46,065 nt of DNA from Owenweeksia sp. (lineage in GTDB: Bacteria > Bacteroidota > Bacteroidia > Flavobacteriales > Schleiferiaceae): contig JANQHO010000128.1 of NCBI GenBank assembly GCA_028277105.1, forward strand, positions 1 through 46,065, given 5' to 3'. The translations under genes were made by a program, and so were the position numbers. The notes beneath the pieces were generated by a model. It worked only from the letters and a program-made list of their open reading frames with translations, searched no databases and was not told the DNA's origin. Positions 38,667 to 46,065 of the stretch are shown here, piece by piece (positions within the stretch are counted from its first letter, which is position 1; every line of letters starts with the position of its first letter).

Positions 38667-40769
38667 CTATGCAGGTTGTCCTTTAACTTTAGTAATTACC
38701 TCATCGGCAATATTCTTGGGTGCTTCCTCAAAGTGGGAGAACTCCATGGTAGAGGTAGCACGGCCTGAAGAGATTGTTCTCAGGTCGGTCACATAACCAA
38801 ACATCTCGGAAAGAGGCACTTTGGCCTTAATTACTTTAGAATTGGAACGGTCGCCCATTCCTTCTACCATTCCTCTTCTCCTGTTAAGGTCACCAACTAT
38901 ATCACCCATATTTTCTTCCGGGGTCAATACTTCGAGTTTCATTATAGGCTCCAGCAGCACGGGTTGTGCGCTGGGAAGAGCTGTTCTATAGGCCAGTTTA
39001 GCTGCCAGTTCAAATGATAACTGATCAGAGTCAACCGGGTGGAAAGAACCGTCCTTAAGGGTAACTTTTAAGCTATCAACCGGGAAACCTGCCAATACAC
39101 CATTGTTCATGGCTTCTTTAAAACCTTTTTCCACGGAAGGAATGAATTCCTTGGGTACGTTACCACCTTTTACTTCATTAACGAAGATCAGACCTGGGTT
39201 TTCTGCATCGCCTGGTTCTATAGTGATAACAATATCTGCGAATTTACCACGACCACCGGTTTGCTTCTTGTAAACCTCCCTGTGATCCACTGAACTTTTG
39301 ATAGTTTCTTTATAAGATACCTGGGGTGCACCCTGGTTAACCTCTACCTTAAATTCTCGTCTCAAACGGTCAACGATAATATCAAGGTGAAGCTCACCCA
39401 TACCGCTGATCACAGTTTGTCCGGAATCCTCATCGGTATGAACCTGGAAGGTAGGATCTTCTTCAGCTAATTTTGCCAAAGCCATACCCAATTTATCTAC
39501 GTCAGCCTGTGTTTTAGGCTCAACTGCCAAACCGATAACAGGATCGGGGAAATCCATGGATTCCAAAACAATAGGTTTGCTCTCATCACAAAGGGTATCC
39601 CCTGTCTTAATATCTTTAAAACCAACCAATGCACCAATATCTCCGGCTCCAAGGCTATCAATCTGGTTTTGTTTGTTGGCATGCATTTGAAAGATCCTCG
39701 AAATCCTTTCCTTTTTACCGGTACGGGTATTCAACACATAAGAGCCTGACGCTAATACACCTGAATAAGCACGAGTAAAGCACAATCTACCTACATAAGG
39801 ATCGGTAGCAATTTTAAAGGCCAAAGCAGAGAAAGGCTCCTCATAGCTAGGTCTCCTCTTTTCTTCTTCGTCAGTTTTGGGATTGGTTCCTACAATAGCT
39901 TCAATATCCTGAGGAGAGGGTAAAATTTCCATTACCATATCCAGCATAGATTGTACACCCTTGTTTTTGAAGGCCGAGCCACACATCATAGGAATTACTT
40001 TTCCAGCGATGGTAGCCTCACGCAAAGCGTCCAGTATTTCTCTTTCTGATAATGATTCGGGATCTTCAAAATACTTCTCCATTAACTCATCGTTGAACTC
40101 AGCAACCGCTTCCAATAATTTCTCACGGTATTCCGTAGCTTCCTCCAATATATCTTCGGGAATATCAACCTCATTGAAGGTCATTCCCATATCATGCTCG
40201 TTCCAAACAATACCGCGGAAATTGATCAGGTCAACCACACCTTTAAAGTCAGCTTCGGCACCAATGGGAATTTGCAGTGGTAAAGCATGGCTGCCCAACA
40301 TCTCCTTTACTTGTTTACACACGTTGAGGAAATCTGCACCCTGGCGATCCATTTTATTGACGAAACCAATACGGGGTACATTGTAATTATCGGCCAATCT
40401 CCAGTTAGTTTCCGACTGAGGCTCAACACCGTCAACAGCACTGAAAAGAAAAACCAGACCGTCCAATACACGAAGTGAACGGTTAACCTCTACGGTAAAG
40501 TCAACGTGTCCTGGAGTGTCGATAATGTTTACGTGATAATCCTGGTCTCTGTATTTCCAGTTAAGGGTAGTGGCAGCTGAAGTAATAGTGATACCTCTCT
40601 CCTGCTCCTGCTCCATCCAATCCATGGTAGCAGCACCATCGTGCACTTCACCAATTTTATGACTTACCCCACCATAGTATAAAATGCGTTCGGTAGTAGT
40701 AGTTTTACCGGCATCAATATGAGCGGCAATCCCAATATTTCTCGTGTATTTTAAATCTCTTTTAGCCAT
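38667..40769 (-). CDS. fusA: Elongation factor G
   Basis: 700 residues, GTPase driving translocation. The G domain has G1 [20 protein letters not shown]2 [16 protein letters not shown]3 DTPGHVDF and G4 NKMD; domains II-V follow, with [20 protein letters not shown]. No unusual loss of catalytic residues (the switch histidine is in DTPGHVDF). Lies between rpsG (30 bases) and rpsJ (11 bases). Confidence 0.99.
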   Translation of the reverse strand: MAKRDLKYTRNIGIAAHIDAGKTTTTERILYYGGVSHKIGEVHDGAATMDWMEQEQERGITITSAATTLNWKYRDQDYHVNIIDTPGHVDFTVEVNRSLRVLDGLVFLFSAVDGVEPQSETNWRLADNYNVPRIGFVNKMDRQGADFLNVCKQVKEMLGSHALPLQIPIGAEADFKGVVDLINFRGIVWNEHDMGMTFNEVDIPEDILEEATEYREKLLEAVAEFNDELMEKYFEDPESLSEREILDALREATIAGKVIPMMCGSAFKNKGVQSMLDMVMEILPSPQDIEAIVGTNPKTDEEEKRRPSYEEPFSALAFKIATDPYVGRLCFTRAYSGVLASGSYVLNTRTGKKERISRIFQMHANKQNQIDSLGAGDIGALVGFKDIKTGDTLCDESKPIVLESMDFPDPVIGLAVEPKTQADVDKLGMALAKLAEEDPTFQVHTDEDSGQTVISGMGELHLDIIVDRLRREFKVEVNQGAPQVSYKETIKSSVDHREVYKKQTGGRGKFADIVITIEPGDAENPGLIFVNEVKGGNVPKEFIPSVEKGFKEAMNNGVLAGFPVDSLKVTLKDGSFHPVDSDQLSFELAAKLAYRTALPSAQPVLLEPIMKLEVLTPEENMGDIVGDLNRRRGMVEGMGDRSNSKVIKAKVPLSEMFGYVTDLRTISSGRATSTMEFSHFEEAPKNIADEVITKVKGQPA

Positions 40770-40799
40770 TTTAAAAGCTGCTTGTTCTATTTAATGGTG

Positions 40800-41270
40800 T
40801 CAAACTTTGAAATGTGAGAATGCTTTGTTAGCCTCTGCCATTTTGTGAGTATCCATTCTTTTCTTCACTGCTGCACCCTCTTCTTTGGCTGCGGCCATGA
40901 TTTCTCCTGCCAGTTTAGCTGCCATAGACTTTTCATTACGCTTACGCGCAAAAAGGATCAACCATTTCATAGCCACTGATATCTTGCGGTCAGGACGAAT
41001 AGGAATGGGAATCTGAAAAGTTGCTCCACCAACCCTGCGACTGCGAACCTCTACGTGAGGCATCACATTGTTCAGGGCTTCTTTCCACAACTCAAGACCA
41101 TTGCCCTCTTGTGTTTTTTCAGATACTAAGTTGATAGCATCGTAAAAAATCTTGTAAGCAGTACTCTTCTTACCATCCAACATCAGGTTGTTTACAAAAC
41201 GCGTAACCAACTCATCGTTGTAAAGGGGATCAGGCAGTAAGGGTCTCTTTTTAGCTCTGGCTTTTCTCAT
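40800..41270 (-). CDS. rpsG: 30S ribosomal protein uS7
   Basis: 156 residues, head assembly nucleator and in E. coli the repressor of the str operon. [40 protein letters not shown] and [18 protein letters not shown] are typical. Seventeen bases after rpsL. Confidence 0.99.
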   Translation of the reverse strand: MRKARAKKRPLLPDPLYNDELVTRFVNNLMLDGKKSTAYKIFYDAINLVSEKTQEGNGLELWKEALNNVMPHVEVRSRRVGGATFQIPIPIRPDRKISVAMKWLILFARKRNEKSMAAKLAGEIMAAAKEEGAAVKKRMDTHKMAEANKAFSHFKV

Positions 41271-41287
41271 GTTACTCTATCAAATAA

Positions 41288-41668
41288 TTACTTCTTGTCT
41301 TTTGGTTTCTTGGCACCGTATTTCGATCTTCTCTGCTTACGGTCGTTAACACCTGCTGTATCCAGGGCTCCGCGCACAATGTGGTAGCGTACTCCCGGTA
41401 AATCTTTAACACGACCACCTCGAACCAGCACTATACTGTGTTCCTGGAGGTTGTGTCCTTCACCCCCTATGTAAGCGTTCACTTCATTACCATTGGTCAA
41501 TCTTACCCTGGCCACTTTACGCATAGCTGAATTAGGCTTTTTAGGGGTAGTAGTGTACACACGGGTACACACGCCCCTGCGCTGGGGTGACGATTGAAGG
41601 GCTGCTGACTTGCTCTTCTTGGCTATCTTCTGCCTTCCTTTTCTTACTAATTGTTGTATAGTTGGCAT
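41288..41668 (-). CDS. rpsL: 30S ribosomal protein uS12
   Basis: 126 residues at the decoding centre. [40 protein letters not shown] and [20 protein letters not shown] are visible; the lysines at the positions linked to streptomycin resistance (K43 and K88 in E. coli) are wild type. First gene of the 17-kb ribosomal block, with a near-perfect promoter upstream. Confidence 0.99.
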   Translation of the reverse strand: MPTIQQLVRKGRQKIAKKSKSAALQSSPQRRGVCTRVYTTTPKKPNSAMRKVARVRLTNGNEVNAYIGGEGHNLQEHSIVLVRGGRVKDLPGVRYHIVRGALDTAGVNDRKQRRSKYGAKKPKDKK

Positions 41669-41706
41669 ATACCTATATTATATAAACTCTTAAAAATCAA
41701 CAGGTA

Positions 41707-41720
41707 CCCTATTTTTAGGG
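41707..41720 (-). promoter_or_regulatory. Hairpin at the 5' end of the rpsL leader
   Basis: CCCTA (41707-41711) and TAGGG (41716-41720) form a short stem with a 4-base loop, just after the predicted transcription start. Its placement at the very 5' end could stabilise the transcript or bind a ribosomal protein. Confidence 0.35.
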
Positions 41721-41725
41721 GACTG

Positions 41726-41755
41726 CAAAGGTAAATGAATTTTCTATTGTGGCAA
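41726..41755 (-). promoter_or_regulatory. Promoter of the str-S10-spc-alpha ribosomal block
   Basis: On the minus strand TTG (41753-41755), a 19-base spacer and TACCTTTG (41726-41733) followed by CAG: a near-perfect Bacteroidota housekeeping promoter, about 60 bases before the rpsL ATG. Confidence 0.85.
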
Positions 41756-41822
41756 CACCCTGATAAAAAATTATTTAAGCTTTACTTAAACGTCATTTTA
41801 TATGAAAGCTTAACAAGGTCAA

Positions 41823-42051
41823 GCAACTCTTAAAGTTGCCAGCCGAAAGCTCACTTGAACCTTACATTATTTTGAGGCTCCTGCTTTCGTAGGAATGACC
41901 GTGTTGTCATGGTTTCTCTGAGATCGCGGGTCTTTGCCCGCGATGATCATTGAGTAAATCATCCCGGACTTGATTCGGCAACTTAACGTAAAGATCGCAG
42001 GTCTCCACTGCGCTAAGCCCTTCGACTAGGCTTAGGATAAACCTGTCGAAG
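41823..42051. repeat. Cluster of REP-like intergenic palindromes
   Basis: Hairpins in order: GCAACT/AGTTGC (41823-41839); TCCTGC/GTAGGA with TTTC loop (41879-41894), a widespread type; ATCGCGGG/CCCGCGAT (41923-41944); the CGGACTTGAT element (about 41961-42006), shared with the gap at 3824; and CTTCGAC/GTCGAAG (42020-42051). All are short imperfect palindromes without coding content. Confidence 0.65.
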
Positions 42052-42181
42052 TGTGCCGAAGAGCTCAGTGTTAAGATTCTATTCCTCGACCCTGCTCGGA
42101 AATGCTAACTTTTTCAGGTTCAAAAAAAGCTGACTAGCTGGGCGGAATGCTATCGAATTGCCTGCGATCTTTTAGCAATTT

Positions 42182-45100
42182 TCACAGTTGCTTTACAATT
42201 TGCTTCACCGTAGTTTGCCCATTGCTGGAGTGTATCCTTAATATATAAATGCCTTGTGGCATATTGCTCATATCTATTTGGAAAGCCTTGGCCAAATCAC
42301 CTTCCAGCCTTTGCTCCAGGAGTTGCTTGCCATTCAGGTCAACCAAATTGATCTCCAGCCACTCGGCTTCCCGGGCCATTACTACATTAACCACATTGCG
42401 GCTGGGGTTGGGGTATAGTGACAATTGCAGATCTTTTTCTACGGCAGGGATAGCAGTATTAGTGGGGTTGTCGCGTTTCTGCTCCACCGGGCTATTGGCT
42501 TTATAACCTTGCTCCTGGTCGTTGCAGAAATCGGTAACGGTATCCCCGCTCACTTCTTCTATAATACCAAAGTTGAATGGAGTGGCGTTGATCCTGCGGA
42601 TAACATCCGGAGAAATACTGGCATCCGGGATGGTTTGTATTTCATCGCGGGCTTCCAGGTGTAAAGTGTAACCCGAATCCACGTCTATATCGCCTTTGAT
42701 TAATATTTTTTCGGCTTTTACATATAGATCTGTACCATTGGTTTCAAAAATTTCCGGAGAGTAAGCATCATAGGTATCGCTGTTCAGCTCCACGGTACCG
42801 GGCTGATATTTAAAAATAGTACTCAAATTTTCATCGCTTAAGTATTCGCCATGGCTGTTGATCAGATCAATATCCTGACCCTTATCGTAAAGTAAAAAAC
42901 TGAAAACCTGGGTGGTATTTACCTGCTCCTCATTGATCCCAATCTGATCAAAATAGACATCGGCCATTATTTTGATCACGATCTTTTTAACCTCAGGGGT
43001 AAATTCTTTAAGGGTAAAGGGGATGGCAACCGGAGGGTTGGTATTAGGATAAATCTCAGCTAAAGCATCTGTTACATCAATACTTTTAATACCGTATTGT
43101 AAATGCGAACTAAAAACAACTTCACCGAGATCTTCTATCTTATACCAGGGTGATTGTAGAATTAACTCCCGGCCAAAATTTTTAAAACGGGCCGAAGCAG
43201 TAGGCCTGGCCAGATTATGGGCTATAAAGAGGTTACCTAAGGCCGTTTGATAAGATGCTATCATACTATTGGTATCCAAACCCGAAGGGATAATTCTTCC
43301 CCCCTCCAATCGCGTATTATCGGTTTGGATCTCCAGCATGGCATACACCTGGGTTTTTTCTTCGTCAATATCCAAGGCCGGATTAAAAACGTATTGCAAA
43401 GGCTCTTTTAACTTAAGGCTTAGGTGCCTTTGTTGATGAATGCTTTCTACATTATCCTCTCCTTCAAAAAGACCGGGTTCATAGATCTCGGACTCCATAA
43501 AGGTTTGAATATTAATTCCGTTAACACTGAGGTTGTTGTTGTAATAAACGGAAGGTGTTTTCAATAAAGCAAACAAACCCAATACCTCATTATAAGCCGG
43601 GTAGTTAAAGGCCGTAACATCCGTTTTGGTAGGGTAACCAGCGGGTAATGTACCTGGCACCAATAAAGGCGATGAAACTGTAGGCGGATTAGGGTTACTA
43701 ATGGTACCTTTAAACACAGACTCCGTAAAAGTGGCCACCGGAATTTGCGGGGGAACAGGTTTGTTGGGCTTTGCACCAAAGAGCTGGAGGTTCAAAAAAT
43801 CATAAGCTCTGCCCAAAGCGCTTTTACCTTCGGTGGCCAGGCTTTTTTCCAGCGTAGTATAATTATAGGTACGCCAGGTAGCTTCATTCCCCTTTACCCT
43901 TATATCGGTAATACTGTTACCATTATTCAATTGATCGCCATCCTTTATTTGTACTGTTCCTCCGGGCAATAACAAACTGGCCGGAGTGGTATAAGTATTA
44001 TCCGGCTTAATAAAGCCCTCACCCCCGGCTATTACCGATAAAAAGGCGGCTATACTTCCGTAGGGAAGGGCTCCACTAATTCCGTTTACGACAAGGCTTT
44101 TAACCCCACCTACAAATTGGCGGATAATATTATTTTGATAAGTATTGTAATCCTTTAGGTCCTGTTCGTATTTTTTCAGCTTGTCATTGTAGCTGTCCAG
44201 CAGGCGGTCCATTTTACGGTAAATGACTGTACCCGGTACGGGCAATTTATCTCCAGGCTCAGCAGTGAGGTTTAAAAAATCTTCGTCCCGGTAATTGGAT
44301 TCGGTTAATTTTTCCTCTACGGAAATGGAACGGGAGGTCATGTTAATTTCCATAGTTTGAAAGCCTTCAAACACAAATTCCAATTCCCCCTGGCTGTTAC
44401 ACACACAAGGGTCATAGGCCATTTGAAACTCGGCTACAAACCACTCCGCGGTATTGGGCGGATGAAAGCGGGGGGATAATGCTTGTTTAACTGTAGTTAG
44501 TTGATCTAAAGCCCGATCATAATTATTGATGTTCCTGAATAAACCTGATAATTCTCGGTTATCATTTGAAGCTTTAGTATACCTAAGAGTAACTCTTAAA
44601 TCCTGAAAGCTTTGGTTGAGGTTATCAAACCACACATTGGCAAAAAGCCGCATTACCCCTCTGTACCGGTTATACAATACAAAATAAGGAATATTGGAAG
44701 GGGTGGGGTTATAGGTTTGATTATTCTGATCAAAATAAGTGCCCGAAGAAGGATTCAGATACGGATCGCCATTGGGATAATAGCCCAGATTGCTCCACAA
44801 CAACTCCCAACCGTCTTCCCAATGGTAATCCCGCCATTCGGGATTGGTAGGGTTCCGTAAATAGCTAAAAGCACTGGGCATGGCACTGCTGAAAGGATTG
44901 ATCATGGGGAAAGTACCGCTACCGGAGGAAGTGATGGGATGGCTCCAATTGGCGTTGAGGTCTATAACGATATTATTGGGCCAATACCAATTGATGTGGG
45001 TATTCTCAAAAGAGTTGACCGTATAGGGACCATTGGCGGGATACCAATCATTCATTAAGGGTAAAAATTCTTCGTTCACGCCCTTTTCCGGTTCGGTACT

Positions 45101-45184
45101 AATACCTTTTACGCATTGCCCGTAAAGGCTAACCTGAGATACGATAAATAGTAAGCTAAGAGGAAATAAGGTTAAGTTTTTCAT
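42182..45184 (-). CDS. Large secreted protein with T9SS type A sorting domain
   Basis: A 1000-residue protein. The N-terminus has a Sec signal (LTLFPLSLLFIVSQVSLYGQ). The last 78 residues (923-1000) are a type IX secretion C-terminal domain: LYPNPSRNVVNV, LVDLNGKQLLEQ, MPQGIYILRI and VKQIVKQL. This would deliver it through the outer membrane to the surface or outside. In the middle, residues about 321-356 look like a charged coiled coil (DSYNDKLKKYEQDLKDY), followed by a glycine-rich hydrophobic stretch at about 356-391 (VGGVKSLVVNGISGAL, then SIAAFLSVIAGG). The rest I do not recognise. It lies 1 base after the lipoprotein gene and was probably made with it. Function unknown. Confidence 0.9.
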   Translation of the reverse strand: MKNLTLFPLSLLFIVSQVSLYGQCVKGISTEPEKGVNEEFLPLMNDWYPANGPYTVNSFENTHINWYWPNNIVIDLNANWSHPITSSGSGTFPMINPFSSAMPSAFSYLRNPTNPEWRDYHWEDGWELLWSNLGYYPNGDPYLNPSSGTYFDQNNQTYNPTPSNIPYFVLYNRYRGVMRLFANVWFDNLNQSFQDLRVTLRYTKASNDNRELSGLFRNINNYDRALDQLTTVKQALSPRFHPPNTAEWFVAEFQMAYDPCVCNSQGELEFVFEGFQTMEINMTSRSISVEEKLTESNYRDEDFLNLTAEPGDKLPVPGTVIYRKMDRLLDSYNDKLKKYEQDLKDYNTYQNNIIRQFVGGVKSLVVNGISGALPYGSIAAFLSVIAGGEGFIKPDNTYTTPASLLLPGGTVQIKDGDQLNNGNSITDIRVKGNEATWRTYNYTTLEKSLATEGKSALGRAYDFLNLQLFGAKPNKPVPPQIPVATFTESVFKGTISNPNPPTVSSPLLVPGTLPAGYPTKTDVTAFNYPAYNEVLGLFALLKTPSVYYNNNLSVNGINIQTFMESEIYEPGLFEGEDNVESIHQQRHLSLKLKEPLQYVFNPALDIDEEKTQVYAMLEIQTDNTRLEGGRIIPSGLDTNSMIASYQTALGNLFIAHNLARPTASARFKNFGRELILQSPWYKIEDLGEVVFSSHLQYGIKSIDVTDALAEIYPNTNPPVAIPFTLKEFTPEVKKIVIKIMADVYFDQIGINEEQVNTTQVFSFLLYDKGQDIDLINSHGEYLSDENLSTIFKYQPGTVELNSDTYDAYSPEIFETNGTDLYVKAEKILIKGDIDVDSGYTLHLEARDEIQTIPDASISPDVIRRINATPFNFGIIEEVSGDTVTDFCNDQEQGYKANSPVEQKRDNPTNTAIPAVEKDLQLSLYPNPSRNVVNVVMAREAEWLEINLVDLNGKQLLEQRLEGDLAKAFQIDMSNMPQGIYILRIHSSNGQTTVKQIVKQL

Positions 45185-45185
45185 A

Positions 45186-45968
45186 TTAATTGATTTTGCG
45201 GCCTTTTTGTTTGTAGGCTATTGTACCATAGGTAAATTCCAGTTCAACTTTCTTAGTTTCTATATCTATTCTTATAGACCCTTTGGGTGTATTACTGCCA
45301 TTACCGTCAAAGTAACCTATAGTATTCACGGGAGAGTAGTCAAAATAATCTATGGAATCACCTTCATTATTAAAATTTTCAAAAACTCTTTTTCTATTAT
45401 TTATTGAAGGATCAAAAGGCGCTTCTGAACCATCCGGTAAAAGCATGGCAATTTTAAAATCAAAAGAATCAGTACTATTTTCATTGGCTACCCGATAGGT
45501 ACCAAAAGAGGCCAGTTCATTCCAGTATTCGATCAGGTAAAAGCTTTGGGTAACCGAATCTTTGCCGTCATCCAAAGGAAAACAAGTGCTATCCACCGGA
45601 TATTCGATCACATGGTGAATGGTAATGGTGGCAGGGCGGGGCACATCCCGGAATAAGCGTAACACTTGATAACCGCTCAAGGTCTCAGCACCTATATACC
45701 AGATATGCTGAAATTCTGGCAATTCTAAAGGAGACCGGAAACGGATTTCCGTCCCTCTAAATATACTGTCATCAGCTACATAAGCAAATTGACCATTTTC
45801 ATCAAACGTCCAATCTTCCATCAAAAAAGCCGCGGAAGGCAGTTCTTTCCCGTAACAAGGATCGTAATTGGCACAATCGGGATTGCTGGGCTCCATGCAA
45901 GGTTCGGGATCTTCGTCCTTGCAACAGGCTATCACCAAAATGATTAATATGATATTGAGTTTTTTCAT
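45186..45968 (-). CDS. Putative surface lipoprotein, 260 aa
   Basis: Lipoprotein signal: a hydrophobic run to A14, then C15 (lipobox V-I-A-C), followed by C16 and the acidic stretch KDEDPEP. An acidic stretch after the cysteine resembles the lipoprotein export signals described for surface lipoproteins in Bacteroidota, so it may be exposed on the cell surface. The rest is a mixed beta-rich polar sequence I cannot assign. The stop is 1 base before the T9SS protein start, so the two form an operon and may work as a surface-attached pair. Its promoter was not found in the 97 bases to the window edge. Confidence 0.75.
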   Translation of the reverse strand: MKKLNIILIILVIACCKDEDPEPCMEPSNPDCANYDPCYGKELPSAAFLMEDWTFDENGQFAYVADDSIFRGTEIRFRSPLELPEFQHIWYIGAETLSGYQVLRLFRDVPRPATITIHHVIEYPVDSTCFPLDDGKDSVTQSFYLIEYWNELASFGTYRVANENSTDSFDFKIAMLLPDGSEAPFDPSINNRKRVFENFNNEGDSIDYFDYSPVNTIGYFDGNGSNTPKGSIRIDIETKKVELEFTYGTIAYKQKGRKIN

Positions 45969-46065
45969 GACTTGATCTTTTACTTAAACTAATGATTTTT
46001 CATTGGTTGAAAGTCTCTTTTAAGGTCATTTCTCCCGCTGGTAAAAATGACTATTGTGTGAAGGC

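Larger units (their letters stand above)
41669..42181. other. Intergenic region: rpsL promoter and a cluster of repeats, no gene seen
   Basis: The rpsL leader and promoter fill 41669-41755. From about 41823 to 42051 a row of four or more different hairpin repeats follows (listed separately). A weak hairpin with a T-run (AGCT-AGCT, 42122-42139) could end the T9SS gene transcript. I see no coding frame I trust. Confidence 0.7.

Noticed and set aside
42122..42139. AGCT-AGCT hairpin plus T-run as terminator of the T9SS gene
   Set aside because: The stem is only 4 bp; it may contribute but is not strong enough to list as a feature.

Overview
The window is a stretch of a Bacteroidota chromosome, most likely Flavobacteriia or a close relative. 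Four things point there. Promoters have the Bacteroidota form TTG-N17..23-TAnnTTTG, for example upstream of rpsL and rpsA. A large secreted protein ends in a type IX secretion (T9SS) sorting domain. The str, S10, spc and alpha ribosomal clusters form one unbroken block with no tuf after fusA and no adk or map between secY and infA. The housekeeping proteins also read as Bacteroidota.

Layout. (1) 1-5.2 kb, plus strand and accessory: the 3' end of katG and its terminator, then a membrane protein overlapping a secreted serine hydrolase, a lipoprotein, a small membrane protein, a repeat-bearing gap, a minus-strand protein with a possible UvrD/Tudor-like N-terminus, and a cupin. (2) 5.3-8.8 kb, minus: a tightly overlapping operon gpmI - HAD phosphatase-like protein - map - SAM methyltransferase. 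(3) 8.8-11.6 kb, minus: elbB, pepE and a secreted Asp-box propeller. (4) 11.7-12.3 kb, plus: a HupE/UreJ-like membrane protein. (5) 12.3-17.3 kb, minus: nif3-like gene and coiled-coil protein, then after a terminator a TPR protein, lgt and a DUF192 protein. (6) 17.3-24.5 kb, minus: carA-eno-citrate synthase, a patatin phospholipase, and rpsA with its own promoter and leader. (7) 24.5-41.8 kb, minus: rpsL-rpsG-fusA-S10-spc-alpha, ending in rplQ and a strong terminator. (8) 41.7-42.2 kb: a repeat-rich gap. (9) 42.2-46 kb, minus: a lipoprotein and a 1000-residue T9SS substrate, 1 base apart.

Most of the window is conserved information-processing and central-metabolism DNA. I see no CRISPR array, tRNA, rRNA, insertion sequence, prophage or recognisable defence system. 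The least explained parts are: the T9SS substrate and lipoprotein pair; the membrane protein and serine hydrolase pair; a perfect 18-bp inverted repeat around the rpsA promoter together with a structured rpsA leader; long acidic Ala/Glu/Lys tails on both S1 and L17; a mitochondrial-type citrate synthase; and loss of zinc-binding cysteines in S4, S14, L36 and a zinc-ribbon-family protein. I do not claim a proven new system. These are leads of differing strength.
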